Shown here: piece after piece, positions 33,871 to 45,390 of the stretch
Position numbering within the stretch: the stretch's first letter is position 1
Layout of the letters: each line of letters opens with the position of its first letter
DNA from: Galeruca laticollis
Lineage: Eukaryota > Arthropoda > Insecta > Coleoptera > Chrysomelidae
Length of the DNA stretch: 64,000 bases
Direction: 5' to 3'
NCBI GenBank assembly: GCA_963921935.1
Contig: OY998178.1
Coordinates: 196,324,862-196,388,861, forward strand
Made by a program: the position numbers and the translations under genes
Notes under the pieces: generated by a model
What the model saw: the letters and a program-made list of their open reading frames with translations, nothing else
Told to the model about the DNA's origin: nothing
The model's database searches: none

Positions 33871-36345
33871 CGTTAAATGGGGCTACTTGAAAACACCGGG
33901 ATGACTTGGAAAATTTTGCTTTTTCCAGTTTAAACCGATGCTACGCTCTGCCGGTCGAAATTTTAATATCAAATTGATTCTGCATCTATGCCTACCATGC
34001 TTATTAGTTGAGTTTATGTTGTGGTACTGGTTATTTACTCACTGTTATTGTGTTGTGCATCTCCAAAAAAAAAGGTGAGAAGCTTGATTTTTTTAACCTG
34101 CAAAATTCCTATTGTACAGAGATCCCTAACAAGACTGGAATATCGTCGTATTTTCTTCAACAGTAGTTATATATCAGGCAATCGTTCTCTAACCTAAAAG
34201 CCTTATTTTTCCTTCTTACTTGCCAGTGGCGTATATACAAAAGGTAACCGTGAAGTCGGAAATATCGGGATTATAGCGGAGACACGCTCCAGCGAGTATT
34301 ACAGCTACACAAACAAGGTAGAAAATTAAAAGATTTAAGTGAAGAATATGAAATGCCTTTCATAACTTTATATACAAAAGCTAAAGGACTACACACAAAA
34401 TCAATTGGAGGTCAAACTGCAATGTCGATTGAAGAGGAAAACTATCTGGTTCTGTCTATATCTATCGCAGCGGACTGGGGTCATCCCTGTGATTCAAACG
34501 ATATAAAAGAGATAGTAAAATCCCACTTGGACAGAAGTGGAAAGAAATTGCCACAATTCCGAGACAACAGACCTGGTGAAACCTGACTGCAAAAATTTCT
34601 AAAGCAACATAAGTTGGAGCTGACTAAAAGAATATCTCAATCAATAGGAGAAAGTAGAGCCAAAGTTTGCCCTGATAGTATTAATACATATTTCGACCAC
34701 TTATCAGAAAGTCTGTTCTGTTCCACCCAACTCAATAGTAAATTACGATGAGACTAATTTCACGGACGATCCTGGCCGCGTGAAAGTCATCGTTCGTAGG
34801 ACTTCTAAAAGAGCGGAGAAGGTAATGGATACATCTAAAACAGCTACTTCCGTCATGTTTGCTTGTGCATCTTCAGGATTTTTGCTTCCGATCTACATAG
34901 TCTATAAGGCCACTTATGGAGCACTTGGACGGACCAACCGGAGCCAGATATAATCGCTCTCGTCCTGGATGGTTTCATACAAATATTTTTGAAGATTGGT
35001 TTAATACCATAGTATTGCCATATTTTCGATTTTTGCCACCGGGTCCTAAAGGTCTTATTGGAGATAATTTGGCAAGCCACATTTCGGCCAATGTTATTTG
35101 GAAATGTACGAAGAATGACATTCGTTTTGTGCTTTTGCCTCCCAACAGTACGTACCTTACGCAGCCATTAGATGTTAGCGTTTTTCGTCCAATTAGGATC
35201 GCTTGGAGAAAGATACTTCAAGGATGGAGAAAACATAATAGAGAAACTGTAAGAAAAGAAGTACTCACACGCTTATTAACACAGGCATTAAATAGACTTT
35301 CAGAGAGTATGGAAAAAAATATTCAATCAGGCTTTGAAGCCACCGATCTATTACCACTGAATAGAAATAAAATTTTATGCAACCTACCATAAACAGACAA
35401 GCAAAGAACGCAAGGACAAGATGCAATTGTCGATTCACTTAAAGGAGTTTTTGAAAAATCTATGTTTGAAGCACCAACCTCTGTTGGTAGGAAGAAAAAA
35501 TTGTTTGTTGGTGCAGGTAAAAGCATTTTACAGGAAGACCCACAGCTACCATCAACATCGGCGCCGTTCAAGACAAATAAAAATCAAAGCACGAATGAAA
35601 AATTACGCCCAATGTTATAATGTTCTTCCGAAAGTGACGTGGATGAAGAATGTTTAACCGTCGACAGCGACAAGCGACAAAGATCTGAACCCAGAACCGT
35701 TTTCCGACACAGACACCAATAAAATTTATGATAACATGTCACCTATGCAAGATTCTTCTGTCTCGATAGATTTTAAACAAGGTGATTTCATTCACGTTAT
35801 CATGAAAACTGAAGCTGGTACCAATAAGCAATATGTGACCAAAATAATAAATTGCGAAAAAAATGGATCTTATCTATCATTCTTAAGATTAAGTGATAAA
35901 ATACCTAATGCATATGTTTTCCCCCGCAGAAGACATCGGACTTGTCGAGTAAAAAGAAATTAAGCAAAATCTTTTAGAATATGAAACATTACGACGAGGG
36001 CAGCTAAATTAAAAATATGTGATATTAAGTATTAATTTGATTGTAAACTGTCAAACGAATTTGCTTTTATTTATTTTTTTGTAGTCTCTACTATACCAAA
36101 GAAGTTTTATTTTGTTAATGTAGAATATTGTTTCCTATTTTTATAATAAATACGTGAAAACAATGAAGCCAATTTTGAAAAAAATATTTTTTGTGTGTAA
36201 AATAATGAAGAAATATATAAAAAATAATTTGTTTCATGTTGGACCTACAAAATCAGGTATTTCGATTTTCATGTAGCCCAATTGCGTTTCTACGAGCTAC
36301 TACAATGTAAAATAAAGCCAAATTTCGAGTCGCCCCAATGTGGGG
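33871..36345 (+). mobile_element. pogo-like DNA transposon
   Basis: The transposase region is flanked by AAATGGGGCTACTTGAAAAC on the left (33876-33895) and, inverted, TTTCGAGTCGCCCCAATG on the right (36323-36340). These share TGGGGC-ACT-GAA as a likely terminal repeat. Related ACTTGAAAA or ACTTGGAAA motifs occur just inside the left end and again at 36341-36356. The ends are inferred from these short matches. Confidence 0.6.
34290..36000 (+). pseudogene. pogo-like (DDE_1) transposase
   Basis: A Psq/HTH-like N-terminus is followed by GLHTKSIGGQTAMSIEEE (34380-34440) and RFRDN-like RPGET, where a TGA interrupts (Trp codon expected). In another frame come NYDETNFTDDPG (first Asp, ~34740) and SVMFACASSGFLLP. 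In a third frame (34916-35392) come GARYNRSRPGWF, LIGDNLASH (second Asp) and LPPNSTYLTQPLDV (third acid). A C-terminal module near 35736-35960 has GDFIHVIMKTE and AYVFPRR followed, in another frame, by EDIGLVE. Order and spacing match insect pogo/Tigger-like transposases. At least three frameshifts and a stop make it dead. Confidence 0.82.
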
Positions 36346-36845
36346 TGACTTGAAAAAAGAGCTTCCATATTTATTTCCTAGGGAGTGGAGGAAGGTACAA
36401 CTTTTTTCTTTTTTAAGCGTTGTGTCCAATAGCCACCACCTCAAAGTAATCTTAAATAAATTTTATTAGAATTAGACCGGTGAATAAACGGCGGTAGGGT
36501 ATTTAATATTCCAAAAATGGTATAGCATTGAATTTTTGAACACTACATAATATGGTTCCAATTATTTATAACAATTATTATTAAGCATAACTGAAAAATA
36601 TGTTTAAAAAGCTACCCTTTTGTTCCCACACTACATATCGGTTCCAATACATACTTGTAATTAGGAATTGTAGAATTGGCTTTCAACTTCTAGAATACAT
36701 ATTTCCGTACTTTTTCAAACATACAATATACCTTCATATTTTTAGTGTTATTTCATAGGTGGTGTTGCTAAAGCTAACAATATAATATCATGTTACTTGA
36801 GTAACTATTTCAATCAAAAACTTTTTCCTATTCAAAATCTTTTCT
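36346..36845. other. Unassigned stretch
   Basis: No recognised coding or repeat structure except short AT-rich runs. Confidence 0.45.
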
Positions 36846-36849
36846 ATCG

Positions 36850-37740
36850 TATCTCGACATGTCACTCATTCTTTGTGAGACTTATCCACTTCAGCTCCTC
36901 TCATAGTTCTCATTTTAGTAATTCAGATTCTATGTTTCTGAACTATTAGAACATTACCCATTGTATTGACTACTCTGCCACCAGAAGAAACCGAAGATCC
37001 TTTGTAGACTTCCTTCCCTTCTTGTTCAGTACTACTTACTGTCATATTATTTTCTTTCGCAAAAGATATCAATTTATGTCCATTTTGGTTTAAAACGTCG
37101 TGGTTGCTAAGTTTTCCAATAACTGATACGTATATATCCTCCTTTCCAACTTTAGCGTTGCATTCTCGTCAGATTATGTTTATATCATGGGCTTGCGTAA
37201 ACCTCCGTATATCTCAGTTAACTCTTCATAGAATCTGTCTTCCTCCTCCTCTTCTTTCTTCCCTTTGGCATATGTATATTGACAATGCAGATGCTGCGCT
37301 TATTCTCATCCAATCTTATAGTGCACATCTGATGTAGGGATGAATAACACTAATCTCCTTTTAATTTTTGTTGTACTAGGAAACCAGTTTCACACAATTT
37401 TTCCCCACTTTCGATCAGGATCACGTCCCTAATTTCCATGTCTTTATTTCCAAGTTGCTTCGGTTCCTAGATTGAAGCTTATTCCTCATGAATTCTCTTA
37501 CCAGTTCGTTCAGGCTACCTGTGGCATATGTATCTTGGACATTCCAAGTTTCCATCATGAGATTGTTTTGTTTACTAACTACTTCTTCTATTTTTCCAAG
37601 TTTTCATCTGCCCTACTACGTAAGCTTCCATTATATATGTTACCAATCTTTCATCAGTACAATTTTCCAGTATCTTTCTCAAGTCTGCTTTTGGTGTTTG
37701 TCCTTCTAATAACTGTGTTGTTTTATTTCACCACCAATCT
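36850..37740 (-). pseudogene. RTE-like LINE endonuclease domain
   Basis: On the minus strand, in shifting frames, the order is METWNVQDTYATGSLNELV, then CETGFLVQQKLKGD, then RSICIVNIHMPK, then AKVGKEDIYVSVIGK-like sequence, then a residual segment ending MRTMRGAEVD. This is the APE-type endonuclease of RTE-like LINEs (N-V-R-T, G-T-G-F-x-V, N-x-H-A-P, G-D-F-N-A-K region, and the R-G-A-D-x-x-S-D-H tail). The G-D-F-N catalytic stretch is not well preserved. The gypsy copy 3 begins 20 bp beyond its start and may have inserted into it. Confidence 0.6.
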
Positions 37741-37762
37741 TCGCCATTTACTTATAACATAA

Positions 37763-38258
37763 TGTTACGAAAGAGCACACTGGTATAGTCCCTGAATCTG
37801 ACTCTGTCTAAGCCATGTATGAAAGTTGTAATTATGGCGGATGCACAGGGATCTCTTAGAACTGATTACGATTGTGACTATCATATCTAGACATTGTTTT
37901 TGTGACCAGTCTTATCTAGAAAATGCCAGAAAGCCAATTGTTCTTGAGTAAGTCGCAATCTAGAATTATCTAGTAAAAAAAGGCACTAATATATAAAGAT
38001 CCGACCAGGGAAAGTTTAGTTGATAAAGTGATCTCGACAAATAAACAAGAATACACTGAAATAGTGAACAGTAAAGTGTTGGTATGAATTAATGATTGAG
38101 GTTGTGTGTATATAAATTAACTTTGAGTGAATAGTTAAGTGTATATAAATAAAGTGTGTAGTTTAGTGTCTGAATAAATTCGTAAGTAGCCATAATGTGT
38201 GTTTAAAGTTTATCCCACCCGTAGTAAAAACTTTTTAATAAATAAGAAAAACATTATA
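37763..38258 (+). repeat. 5' LTR of family A copy 3
   Basis: Homologous to the other family A LTRs. It ends CATTATA instead of CATTACA. It is followed by the primer site at 38260. Confidence 0.92.
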
Positions 38259-38259
38259 T

Positions 38260-38277
38260 TGGTGTCAGGTGTGGGGT
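38260..38277 (+). promoter_or_regulatory. Primer binding site, copy 3
   Basis: TGGTGTCAGGTGTGGGGT, identical to copy 2 and a variant of the tRNA-Leu-like site in copy 1. Confidence 0.65.
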
Positions 38278-38302
38278 AATATAAATAAATGGCTACGTTA
38301 AG

Positions 38303-39585
38303 ATGGCCAAAAGACTATTTGACTTGAAAGTGACTGAGTTAAGAGCAGAATTGGAAGATTGTGAGTTGGAAACGTCCGGTAAGAAAAGTGAATTAGTAGA
38401 AAGACTTAAAGTGGCATTGGAAAATGACGGATTTGATCTAGAAACAGTTTTATTTAATGATGAGGGTTCCACTTTAATGTCGTTAATTTCTACTAATATT
38501 TCTGCTAACATGGACGAGAAGATTTCTGTTATGCAGAACGATATTTCTGCCATGGAAGAGAACATTTCAACAAATGTGAAAAACGATATTTCTGCTATGA
38601 AGAACGACATTTCTGCTAAAATTGACGACAAGATTTCTGCTTTGAAGAACGATATATCTGCCGATATCTTATTAATGAAAAACGACATTGCCGCTGACGT
38701 TGAAAATGAAATTTCGTCTCTAAAATCTGGAATCGGGAATAAAATGTCAACGATGGACGAGAAAATCAAGGAGTTACAAAAAAGATGACAGATATATGAA
38801 CTCAAGACGCGCCAGCGGAAGAAAAGAAGACCGAGCAAACAAAACCTTGCAAGCCAGAAACACACCCTAAGAAGGGAGACATTGGTAGTTTTACCCGAGT
38901 GAAGGCCCCAACGTTCGATGGAAAAATGTCGTGGACCAAGTATGTGAAACAATTTGAAGCAGCCGCTAGAGTGAATGATTGGTCCCATAGAGACAAGGCA
39001 GTGAACTTAACTATCGCGCTTTGGGGAGATGCCTTAGATGTACTACAGACCATACCACTTGAAGGAATGGATGACTTCGAGCAGCTGAAGAAGAGATTGC
39101 GATATGGCCACGAACATTTAGAGTACTTGTACCAATCCCAGCTGAAGAACCGAAGGCAGAAACGTGATGAAGCCCTTCAAGAATATGAAGTAGACATTGC
39201 TCGACTAGTTCGATTTGCTTATCCGTCAGCACCAGAGAACATGATGGAATGTCTGGGCATCCAGGCCTTTATCGATGGCTTACACGACTCCGATATGCAG
39301 AGGACGCTTCGTTCAGCCCATCCCAAAACATTAGACGACGCATTGACAGCTGCTCTTGAATATGAAACAGCAACGAAGGCTTCTGGATATAACAAAATTA
39401 GGACCATCCAAGAAGAAGGTGACAAAGACAAATTTGACCAGTTCGTCAGTTTAATAAAAAGTATGATGGATAAGAAGCCGAGGAAGATAAAATGCTGGAA
39501 TTGTGGTGAGCTAGGGCATGTACGTAGTTCGTGTAAGCGCCCCAAGACTCCTGCAAACCAAGAACACCAGTCACAGGAAAACTAG
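38303..39585 (+). pseudogene. Gag of family A copy 3
   Basis: The first 161 codons (38303-38788) hold a SAP-like motif at residues ~5-40 (DLKVTELRAELEDCELETSG) and a heptad-rich coiled coil of ISAMKNDI units. A one-base loss in an A-run near 38778 and an in-frame TGA shift the frame. The capsid-like region and CCHC knuckle follow at 38899-39585: KMSWTKYVKQFEAAARV, LRYGHEHLEYLYQSQLKNR and CWNCGELGHVRSSC. Gag builds the particle; the SAP motif, known elsewhere for DNA binding, could help target chromatin, an inference. The gag frame stops with TAG at 39583-39585, directly before the protease frame takes over. Confidence 0.88.
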
Positions 39586-39599
39586 AACGGGTCGGCTAC

Positions 39600-40292
39600 G
39601 AGGCAGCAGCACCGACCCATGATCATTCCAAAGACCCTCTCATACTGATAGCTTCGCTCAGATGTCGCAATGACAGTGTATATGTAGATGGTGAAGTGAA
39701 TGGCAAGAGATATACTCTGCTGGTAGACAATGGAGCAACTAGAACCATTAAACGACCAGAAATAATAAACTCCAAGAAGAAGCTTTTACCAACGAGACTG
39801 CGACTGCCGACCGCCACAGGTGAGAGTGCCAAAGTTCACGGTGAGACACAAATCCAATTAGTACTTGGCGCAGAAAAGTTCACACATACGGTAATCGTAG
39901 CTAACATTGAAGAAGACGTGATTCTGGGAACGGACGTAATGAATGTACATGGTTTCCAATTAGACTTTAGAAACAGAACCATTAGAGTGTGTTCCGAGGA
40001 TGTATTCGTTCATCTATATTAAGGCAGCGCGGTGTTGGCAGCTGTACAGGAAGATGCCGTTCTACCTGCACGAAGCAAAACCATGATAGTAGCTTGGCTA
40101 CAGGGAATCATGGAGGCAGGTACACCGGTTATGATGGAGCCAAGGAACCACGACGAAGAGGTTGGAAAAGGAGTACTGATTGGAAAATTATTGGTTACGT
40201 CTTCGATAGAGATCCCAGTATGTGTGATAAACGTGAATGATTACCCAGTTACCATTAGAAGGAAACCAGGATTGGATCCTGCGTACCAGTGA
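39600..40292 (+). pseudogene. Protease and linker of family A copy 3
   Basis: The frame, offset by -1 from gag, runs without stops from the gag end. It gives DSVYVDGEVNGKRYTLLVDNGATRTI, an aspartic protease flap region in which D-T-G-A reads DNGA, then ILGTDVMNVHGFQLDF, the second conserved protease strand. One stop at 40020-40022 interrupts before the linker ALPARSKTM-like segment (VLPARSKTMIVAWLQG). The protease processes Gag-Pol. The altered D-N-G triad suggests loss of activity. Confidence 0.8.
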
Positions 40293-40380
40293 CCTCTATA
40301 GTTCATCAAACAACGACCACAGATGTTATTAGTAGCTGGTCAGTGTTTGGATAGAGCTAAAAAAAGAGAATGAATTTCTC

Positions 40381-41628
40381 TTGCCGTATCGAGACTTATT
40401 CGTACCAGAAGGAGGAGAGACTGGTAGAACATCAGCCGTCAAACACAAAATCGATACTGGTAATGCTAAGCCAATTAGGAAATCAGCTCGAAGACTTCCA
40501 CGAGCGAAGAGAGAGGAAGTAATAGATCCATCTACTAGTCCATGGGTGTCTCCAGTAGTGCTCGTTAAGAAAAAGGATAAAACTACGAGATTCTGCGTGG
40601 ATTATCGCCAGCTTAACAACGTGACGGAGAAAGACAGCTATGCTCTGCCTCGAATTGACGATACGCTAGATACTTTAGCCGGCAGCAAACTGTTTTCACC
40701 TTGGACATGAAGTCTGGTTATTGGCAAGTGGAAATGGACCCAGAAGACAAAGAGGAGACTGCTTTCACCACCGGATCTGGATTATCGCAATTCAACGTCA
40801 TGCCATTCGGGCTCTGTAATGCGCGTGCGACATTTGAAAGACTCATGGAAAATGTCTTGAGAGGGTTTTCTTGGAAGACATGCCTGGTCTTTCTGGACGA
40901 CATCGTAGTACTGGGGAAGACATTTGACGAACACTTGAAGAATTCGGAAGACGTATTCAAACGACTCCAAGCTGTCCAGCTCATGTTAAACCCGGAGAAA
41001 TGGCAGCTGTTTCAAAACCGAGTCAACTATCTTGGTCATATAGTGAGCCATGGAGGAGTGGCCGTGGACCCAGAAAAAGTTGCTTCCATTCTGCAATGGC
41101 CGCAACCCACCGACAAACATCATATTAGGTGTTTCGTTGGACTTTGCACTTATCATAGAAGATTTATCAGGAAGTTTGGAGATATTGCCAGGACTCTAAG
41201 TCGACTGACAGAAGAAGCAAGAGCTTTCCAATGGGACGAAGATTGTCAAACAGCTTTTGATACCTTCAAGAGGCATGTAACCTCGGCGCCGGTATTAATA
41301 TATCCACTACCAGAGGAAGACTTTATTCTTGACACTGACGCAAGCATCGAAGGAATTGGAGGAGTGCTCTCACAGATCCAAGGAGGGCAAGAAAGAGTGC
41401 TGAAATATTTCAGTGAAGTCCTCTCCAAACAAGAACGAAACTACAGCGTCACAAGAAGGAAGCTTTTGGCGGTATTGAAGTCTGTGGAACACTTTTACCA
41501 GGTATGGTAGTAAATTCTTAATCGGGACTGATCATGCAGCACTCAAGTGGTTGATGCAGTTCAATAATCCCGAGGGCAAGATCGCTAGATGGATTGAACG
41601 ACTCCGGAAGTATGATTTCAACATCTAA
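40381..41628 (+). pseudogene. Reverse transcriptase and RNase H of family A copy 3
   Basis: The RT starts after a linker: GNAKPIRKSARRLPRAKR, then SPWVSPVVLVKKKD and FCVDYRQLNNVT. A one-base loss near 40695 shifts the frame before MDMKSGYWQVEMDPEDK. The palm has MPFGLCNA and CLVFLDDIVV (Y/F-x-D-D box intact). The RNase H follows with DFILDTDASIEGIGGVLSQ (first Asp) and ERNYSVTRRKLLAV (Glu region). A TAG at 41508 and then the integrase deletion end it. These enzymes convert RNA to double-stranded cDNA; here they complement what copy 1 lost. Confidence 0.9.
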
Positions 41629-42109
41629 CAACCCGACGAGGAGAAATGGATTTTCTCCAAAATTACAAAAATCCTGTGAACGTCCATACTTAATCAAGAA
41701 AAGGATCAATGATGTTATATACTGCATATGCAAGATCCCCAACGGAAAACCAAAAGTAGTTCAGCAAAACCGAGTATCGGCATTCGAAGGAGACCATTAC
41801 CTAGAGAAAGGAGCAAACCATATTCGAGATGTGACTGACCCTACCTTCGATGAATTTATGGGATGTACCGGGAAAGCTGGATATAGAGTCACTCCAGAAA
41901 AACGACAAGATTTCTTCACTCTCCCGGAAGGTTATTCACTGGTATACAACATCCCCGCCCGTATCAAGAACGCAGGAAGGTTGGCAACCGTCTTTCGGAA
42001 GAAGTTCTGGCAATTAAAAAAAATTGAAGACAAGATTCCAGCCCCTGGCAAGACACTGAAACTGAAATATCATTCGCGGTACGTCTTCTACGTGGTAACT
42101 AAAAATTAA
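41629..42109 (+). pseudogene. Integrase C-terminal tail of family A copy 3
   Basis: The frame joins RNase H sequence to the GPY/F-like module (PYLIKKRINDVIYCI) and a ~120-residue tail with FFTLPEGYSLVYNIPARIKN. The zinc domain and DDE core are absent. The tail aligns with 817-1400 of copy 1 on the other strand. It ends at TAA 42107-42109, after a ~56-bp segment absent from copy 1, and the CCCH frame resumes in the same frame 27 bp later. Confidence 0.82.
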
Positions 42110-42136
42110 TTTCAAGACCGATCTACCTACCGCGAT

Positions 42137-42475
42137 GTGTGGGAAGCACTTCGAAACCTCCGAGACCATGTGTTAGAATCCAGCATGAAGAAACTGGCTA
42201 TGCCTAAGATAGCGAGTAACCAGTTGGATTGGCGAGTTATCAGGAACATGGTAGAGATTATCTTTCGAGATACCGGTGTCCAGATAATAATTTGCAGCTA
42301 CAACCCCAGTTATCAGTATCCGATTAAGACGGTGCCCTGCTATTTCCATAAAATCGGAAAGTGTACAAATGGGGCCAGTTGCCGATTCAAACATCCAGTC
42401 TCGGCTACACATAAGTTCCAGGAGGAACTTCAATTTAAGGAGGGGGTAATGTTACCAAACAGCATACTGGTATAG
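42137..42475 (+). CDS. Extra 3' reading frame with a CCCH zinc finger (copy 3)
   Basis: This 112-codon frame matches the copy 1 frame at 477-887. The C-x7-C-x5-C-x3-H finger uses the same positions (Cys68, Cys76, Cys82, His86), surrounded by VPCYFHKIGKCTNGASCRFK. The frame reads through the polypurine tract and stops 26 bp into the 3' LTR. Conservation in two copies that have suffered different deletions suggests it was under selection before the copies died. A pol extension that lost one stop, rather than a separate gene, is the main alternative. The start GTG TGG GAA is not an ordinary start codon. Confidence 0.72.
   Translation: MWEALRNLRDHVLESSMKKLAMPKIASNQLDWRVIRNMVEIIFRDTGVQIIICSYNPSYQYPIKTVPCYFHKIGKCTNGASCRFKHPVSATHKFQEELQFKEGVMLPNSILV
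42437..42449 (+). promoter_or_regulatory. Polypurine tract, copy 3
   Basis: AAGGAGGGGGTAA directly before the TGTTACC of the 3' LTR. Confidence 0.85.
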
Positions 42476-42925
42476 TTCTGAATCCGACTATGTCTAAGCC
42501 ATGTAAGAAAGCTAAAATTATGGCGGATGCGCAGGGATTTCTTAGAACTGTTTACGATTGTCTTTTATCTAGACATTGTTTTTGTGACCAGTCTTATCTA
42601 GAAAATGCCAGCAGCAATCTAGAATTATCTAGTAAAAAAGGCACTAATATATAAATAACCGACCAGGGAGAGTTAGTTTATTTGGTATAGTGATCTCGAC
42701 AAATAAACAAGAATACACTGAAATAGCGAACAGTAGAGTGTTTATATAAATTAATAATTAAGGTTGTGTGTATATAAATTAAATTTAAGTGAATAGTTGA
42801 GTGTATATAAATGGAGTGTTAGACAGTAGTTTAGTGTTAAAATAAATTCTTAAGTGGCCATACCGTGTGTTTAAAGTTTATCCCACCCGTAATATAACGT
42901 TTTAACAAATAAGAAAAACATTACA
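42450..42925 (+). repeat. 3' LTR of family A copy 3
   Basis: Homologous to 37763-38258 but with a ~20-bp internal loss near 42605-42625 and other small indels. Confidence 0.92.
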
Positions 42926-43421
42926 ATACGTTCATCTTATTCCTTCTTTCCTTTCAGCTTCGTCAAAGTTTCTCAATTGGTGTCGCTTGCAAGTTAAATC
43001 ATCATTGAAAAAATATCGTCGCCTATTCTATACTTAAATTTCGTTTTAACAACTTCTTCACGAATCGTACGTACATTTGAGTTAATTTTTAATCCATGAA
43101 ACACTACGTTTTCTTCTTTCCTTTCTTTTTCCTCCATTTTCTATTGTTTTTTACTATTTATCAGTTCATCTTCCATATCGGTTTCTCTCGTTTCTCTTCT
43201 TCAAGATTCTTATTCTTGAAGGCTTAGGTTTCATCAGTTCCTCATTAAGATATCTTTATTGTTCTTTGATTCCAGGAATTTATTTTTTTAATTATTACAA
43301 TTCTCACAATCTCTTAATTTTCCCTGTAGTGTTTAATTAAAATAAAATTTGACAGAAATCGCAGTTGTTGGAATGGTTGGTTGCTATGGAAATGTCCACA
43401 ATAATTATAGTTTGACAATTC
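42926..43421. other. Pyrimidine-rich non-coding stretch
   Basis: Long C/T-rich runs (TTCTTCTTTCCTTTC) and no frame. It may include the 5' region of the tyrosine-recombinase gene that follows. Confidence 0.45.
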
Positions 43422-44494
43422 ATGAAATTTCTGACAGCTGTGCGAAAAAATATCAGTGATAGCGACCTGGAAGTACTTACTCTTCCAGAAATAAGGGAGG
43501 TGGCAAAAAATATAGAGTTAAATTTGTTGCCGGAGAAGTCTCGGATGAAATATGAAGGAAATTATAAACGATTTATGGATTATTGCATGGAGAAAAATGC
43601 GAAGACTTTTTCGGAGAATGTATTACTTGCTTATTTTGCTGGATTATCTCAAACAATGAAGAGTTTCACCATTTGTCTGTATATTCCGTGTTGAAGACAA
43701 CTATGAACGTTAAAAATGGCGTAGATATAGGAAGATACTTGAAGTTGCGGGCATATTTAAAACGGTCATCTGAAGGCTACAAGGCAAAGAAGTCCCGAGT
43801 TTTCGAAAAACAAGATATTATTAACTTCGTACTGGATGCACCAGATGATTAATATTTATTAGCAAAAGTAAGTTTTGAATAAGATATCTATACCATGGAG
43901 AGAAAATATTTATATTCCATTCTTTTAGGTTGTATTGATTTTTGGAATTGCGGGTGCATGTCAATGCGACGAACTTTTGAATTTAAAGTTAGAAAATATT
44001 GAGGATATGAACAACAAACTATTGGTATCCCTATTAAATACGAAGACGAAGAATTCGAGGTCTTTCGGAATAATGGAATATTTGGATGTTGTTAGAAAAT
44101 ATATAGCTCTTCGGCCTGCTGAATTAAAAGACACAAGATTTTTTTCAAATACGTAAAAAGTAAATCCATGAAGCAATTTGTTGGAATCCATAAATTTGGT
44201 AAAATACCTCAAGAAATAGCTGTCTATTTAAAGTTGACGAATGCTGAGGAATATACGGGACACTGCCTCCGCAGAAGTTCTGCCACTTTACTTGTGAATG
44301 CAGGAGGTGACATAACAATGTTGAAACGACATGGTGGGTGGAAATCCTCAACTATAGCAGAAGGGTACAATAAAGATTCAATGGCAAGTAAAACCAGCAT
44401 TTGTGGAAAAGTTTTGACAAATATAGGAACTACTTATGAGACGAATCAAACTGGTAATATAATTAATGTAGAGAGAACGGTATATGAGGAATGA
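43422..44494 (+). pseudogene. Crypton-like tyrosine recombinase with a short intron
   Basis: The frame starts at 43422 (MKFLTAVRKNISDSDLE) with an N-terminal core-binding region; a frameshift near 43670 breaks it. A 61-bp intron (43868-43928, GTAAGT to TTTTAG) joins LLAK to VVLIFGIAGACQCDELLNL in frame. This is the first active-site box, with CAA (Gln) where Arg is expected, as if CGA had decayed to CAA. After another shift near 44140 the C-terminal part gives EYTGHCLRRSSATLLVNAGG (H-x-x-R) and MLKRHGGWKSSTIAEGY (His/Trp and Tyr nucleophile). Tyrosine recombinases of this type mobilise Crypton elements. The C-terminal half is close to insect homologues I recall by motif. Confidence 0.75.
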
Positions 44495-44664
44495 AAAGGT
44501 GGCCTATTCGTTCAAAATTGTAGTAATTTTACTATCAATGTTAATAACAACTTAACATATGTTTTTAAATTCTTGTTAAAAGTGTTATGTCATAATTGCT
44601 AATAAATGTTTACGTCAAATGTTTAATTCCAATTGAGTATAAGTATAATAAAGTAACCACTTTG

Positions 44665-44676
44665 CTGCCTAGGCAG
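44665..44676. repeat. Perfect 12-bp palindrome
   Basis: CTGCCTAGGCAG, downstream of the Crypton-like gene, next to repeated TTTGCTG motifs. Confidence 0.7.
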
Positions 44677-44811
44677 AAAAGTAATACTTTGCTGATTGAT
44701 ATGTGTCAGCAAAATTAATATTTGCTGCCAATCGGAGAAAAAACTATTATCGAGCCGTATTCTAGGGAGAAGCGTGACATTGACAGATGCTTTTCGATTA
44801 CTGTCAAAGTC

Positions 44812-44853
44812 AAAGTACTTTACCTGCCGCAAATGCGGCAGGTAAAGTACTTT
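44812..44853. repeat. Perfect 20-bp-arm inverted repeat
   Basis: AAAGTACTTTACCTGCCGCA, then AA, then its exact reverse complement. It lies 318 bp after the recombinase stop and is the most stable hairpin I saw in the window. Confidence 0.85.
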
Positions 44854-45078
44854 ATTTCATGGCAAAATAAAGTGTTTGCTTACTTCCGGAAATCAATCTA
44901 ATCATTTACGGCTTCACTACGGCTGGCGATAAAATATTTTTTCACAAATTCCGAAATAACGGAGGAAATGTAGCTAAAAACTCAATTGAATATTTCTCTT
45001 CAATATCCTTCCATATTCCTAGGAAATGCTTTTTTCTGAAATCGTCAAAAAAGCTTGTCATGACCGAACTCAGGTTGG

Positions 45079-45117
45079 TCATGAAAGTCTCACTTTAAAG
45101 ACTAGTCACTTTCATGA
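45079..45117. repeat. Inverted-repeat module 1 (TCATGAAAGT)
   Basis: TCATGAAAGT (45079-45088) is inverted at 45107-45117 (CACTTTCATGA). GGTCATGAAAGT recurs directly at 45389-45400. Confidence 0.6.
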
Positions 45118-45390
45118 TTTTTACAAGACTCCTGTCACTTTACAAGACTCATCTGTCATTTTTAGACTGCAATTGAATTAGAAATCGTCACTTATCTTAT
45201 AAAACGTTCATTTAATATAATTAGAAACAGTAACAATCAAATACAACAAATATTATTGATTGGTATTAGAACTATGGAAATGAAAATTAATGTTAATGTT
45301 GCCAACACTCTGATGTCGATATGTTTTTTCAGTTTAAATCTATTTTTAGTTTTGTAAAACGATTTCAGAAAAAATATAATACATCACTGG

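Larger units (their letters stand above)
37763..42925 (+). mobile_element. Ty3/gypsy family A copy 3, integrase core deleted
   Basis: Both LTRs are present (37763-38258 and 42450-42925), with a primer site and a purine tract. The flanks are ATAA and ATAC, so a 4-bp duplication with one mismatch is possible. Internally there are gag, protease, RT, RNase H, an integrase C-terminal tail and the CCCH frame. The integrase zinc domain and DDE core are missing: at ~41628 the RNase H tail (KYDFNI) joins directly to NNPTRRNGFSPKL. The LTRs differ by several indels, so the insertion is not recent. Confidence 0.93.

Noticed and set aside
38293..38988. 231-codon minus-strand frame over copy 3 gag
   Set aside because: Antisense shadow of gag, like the plus-strand frame over copy 1.
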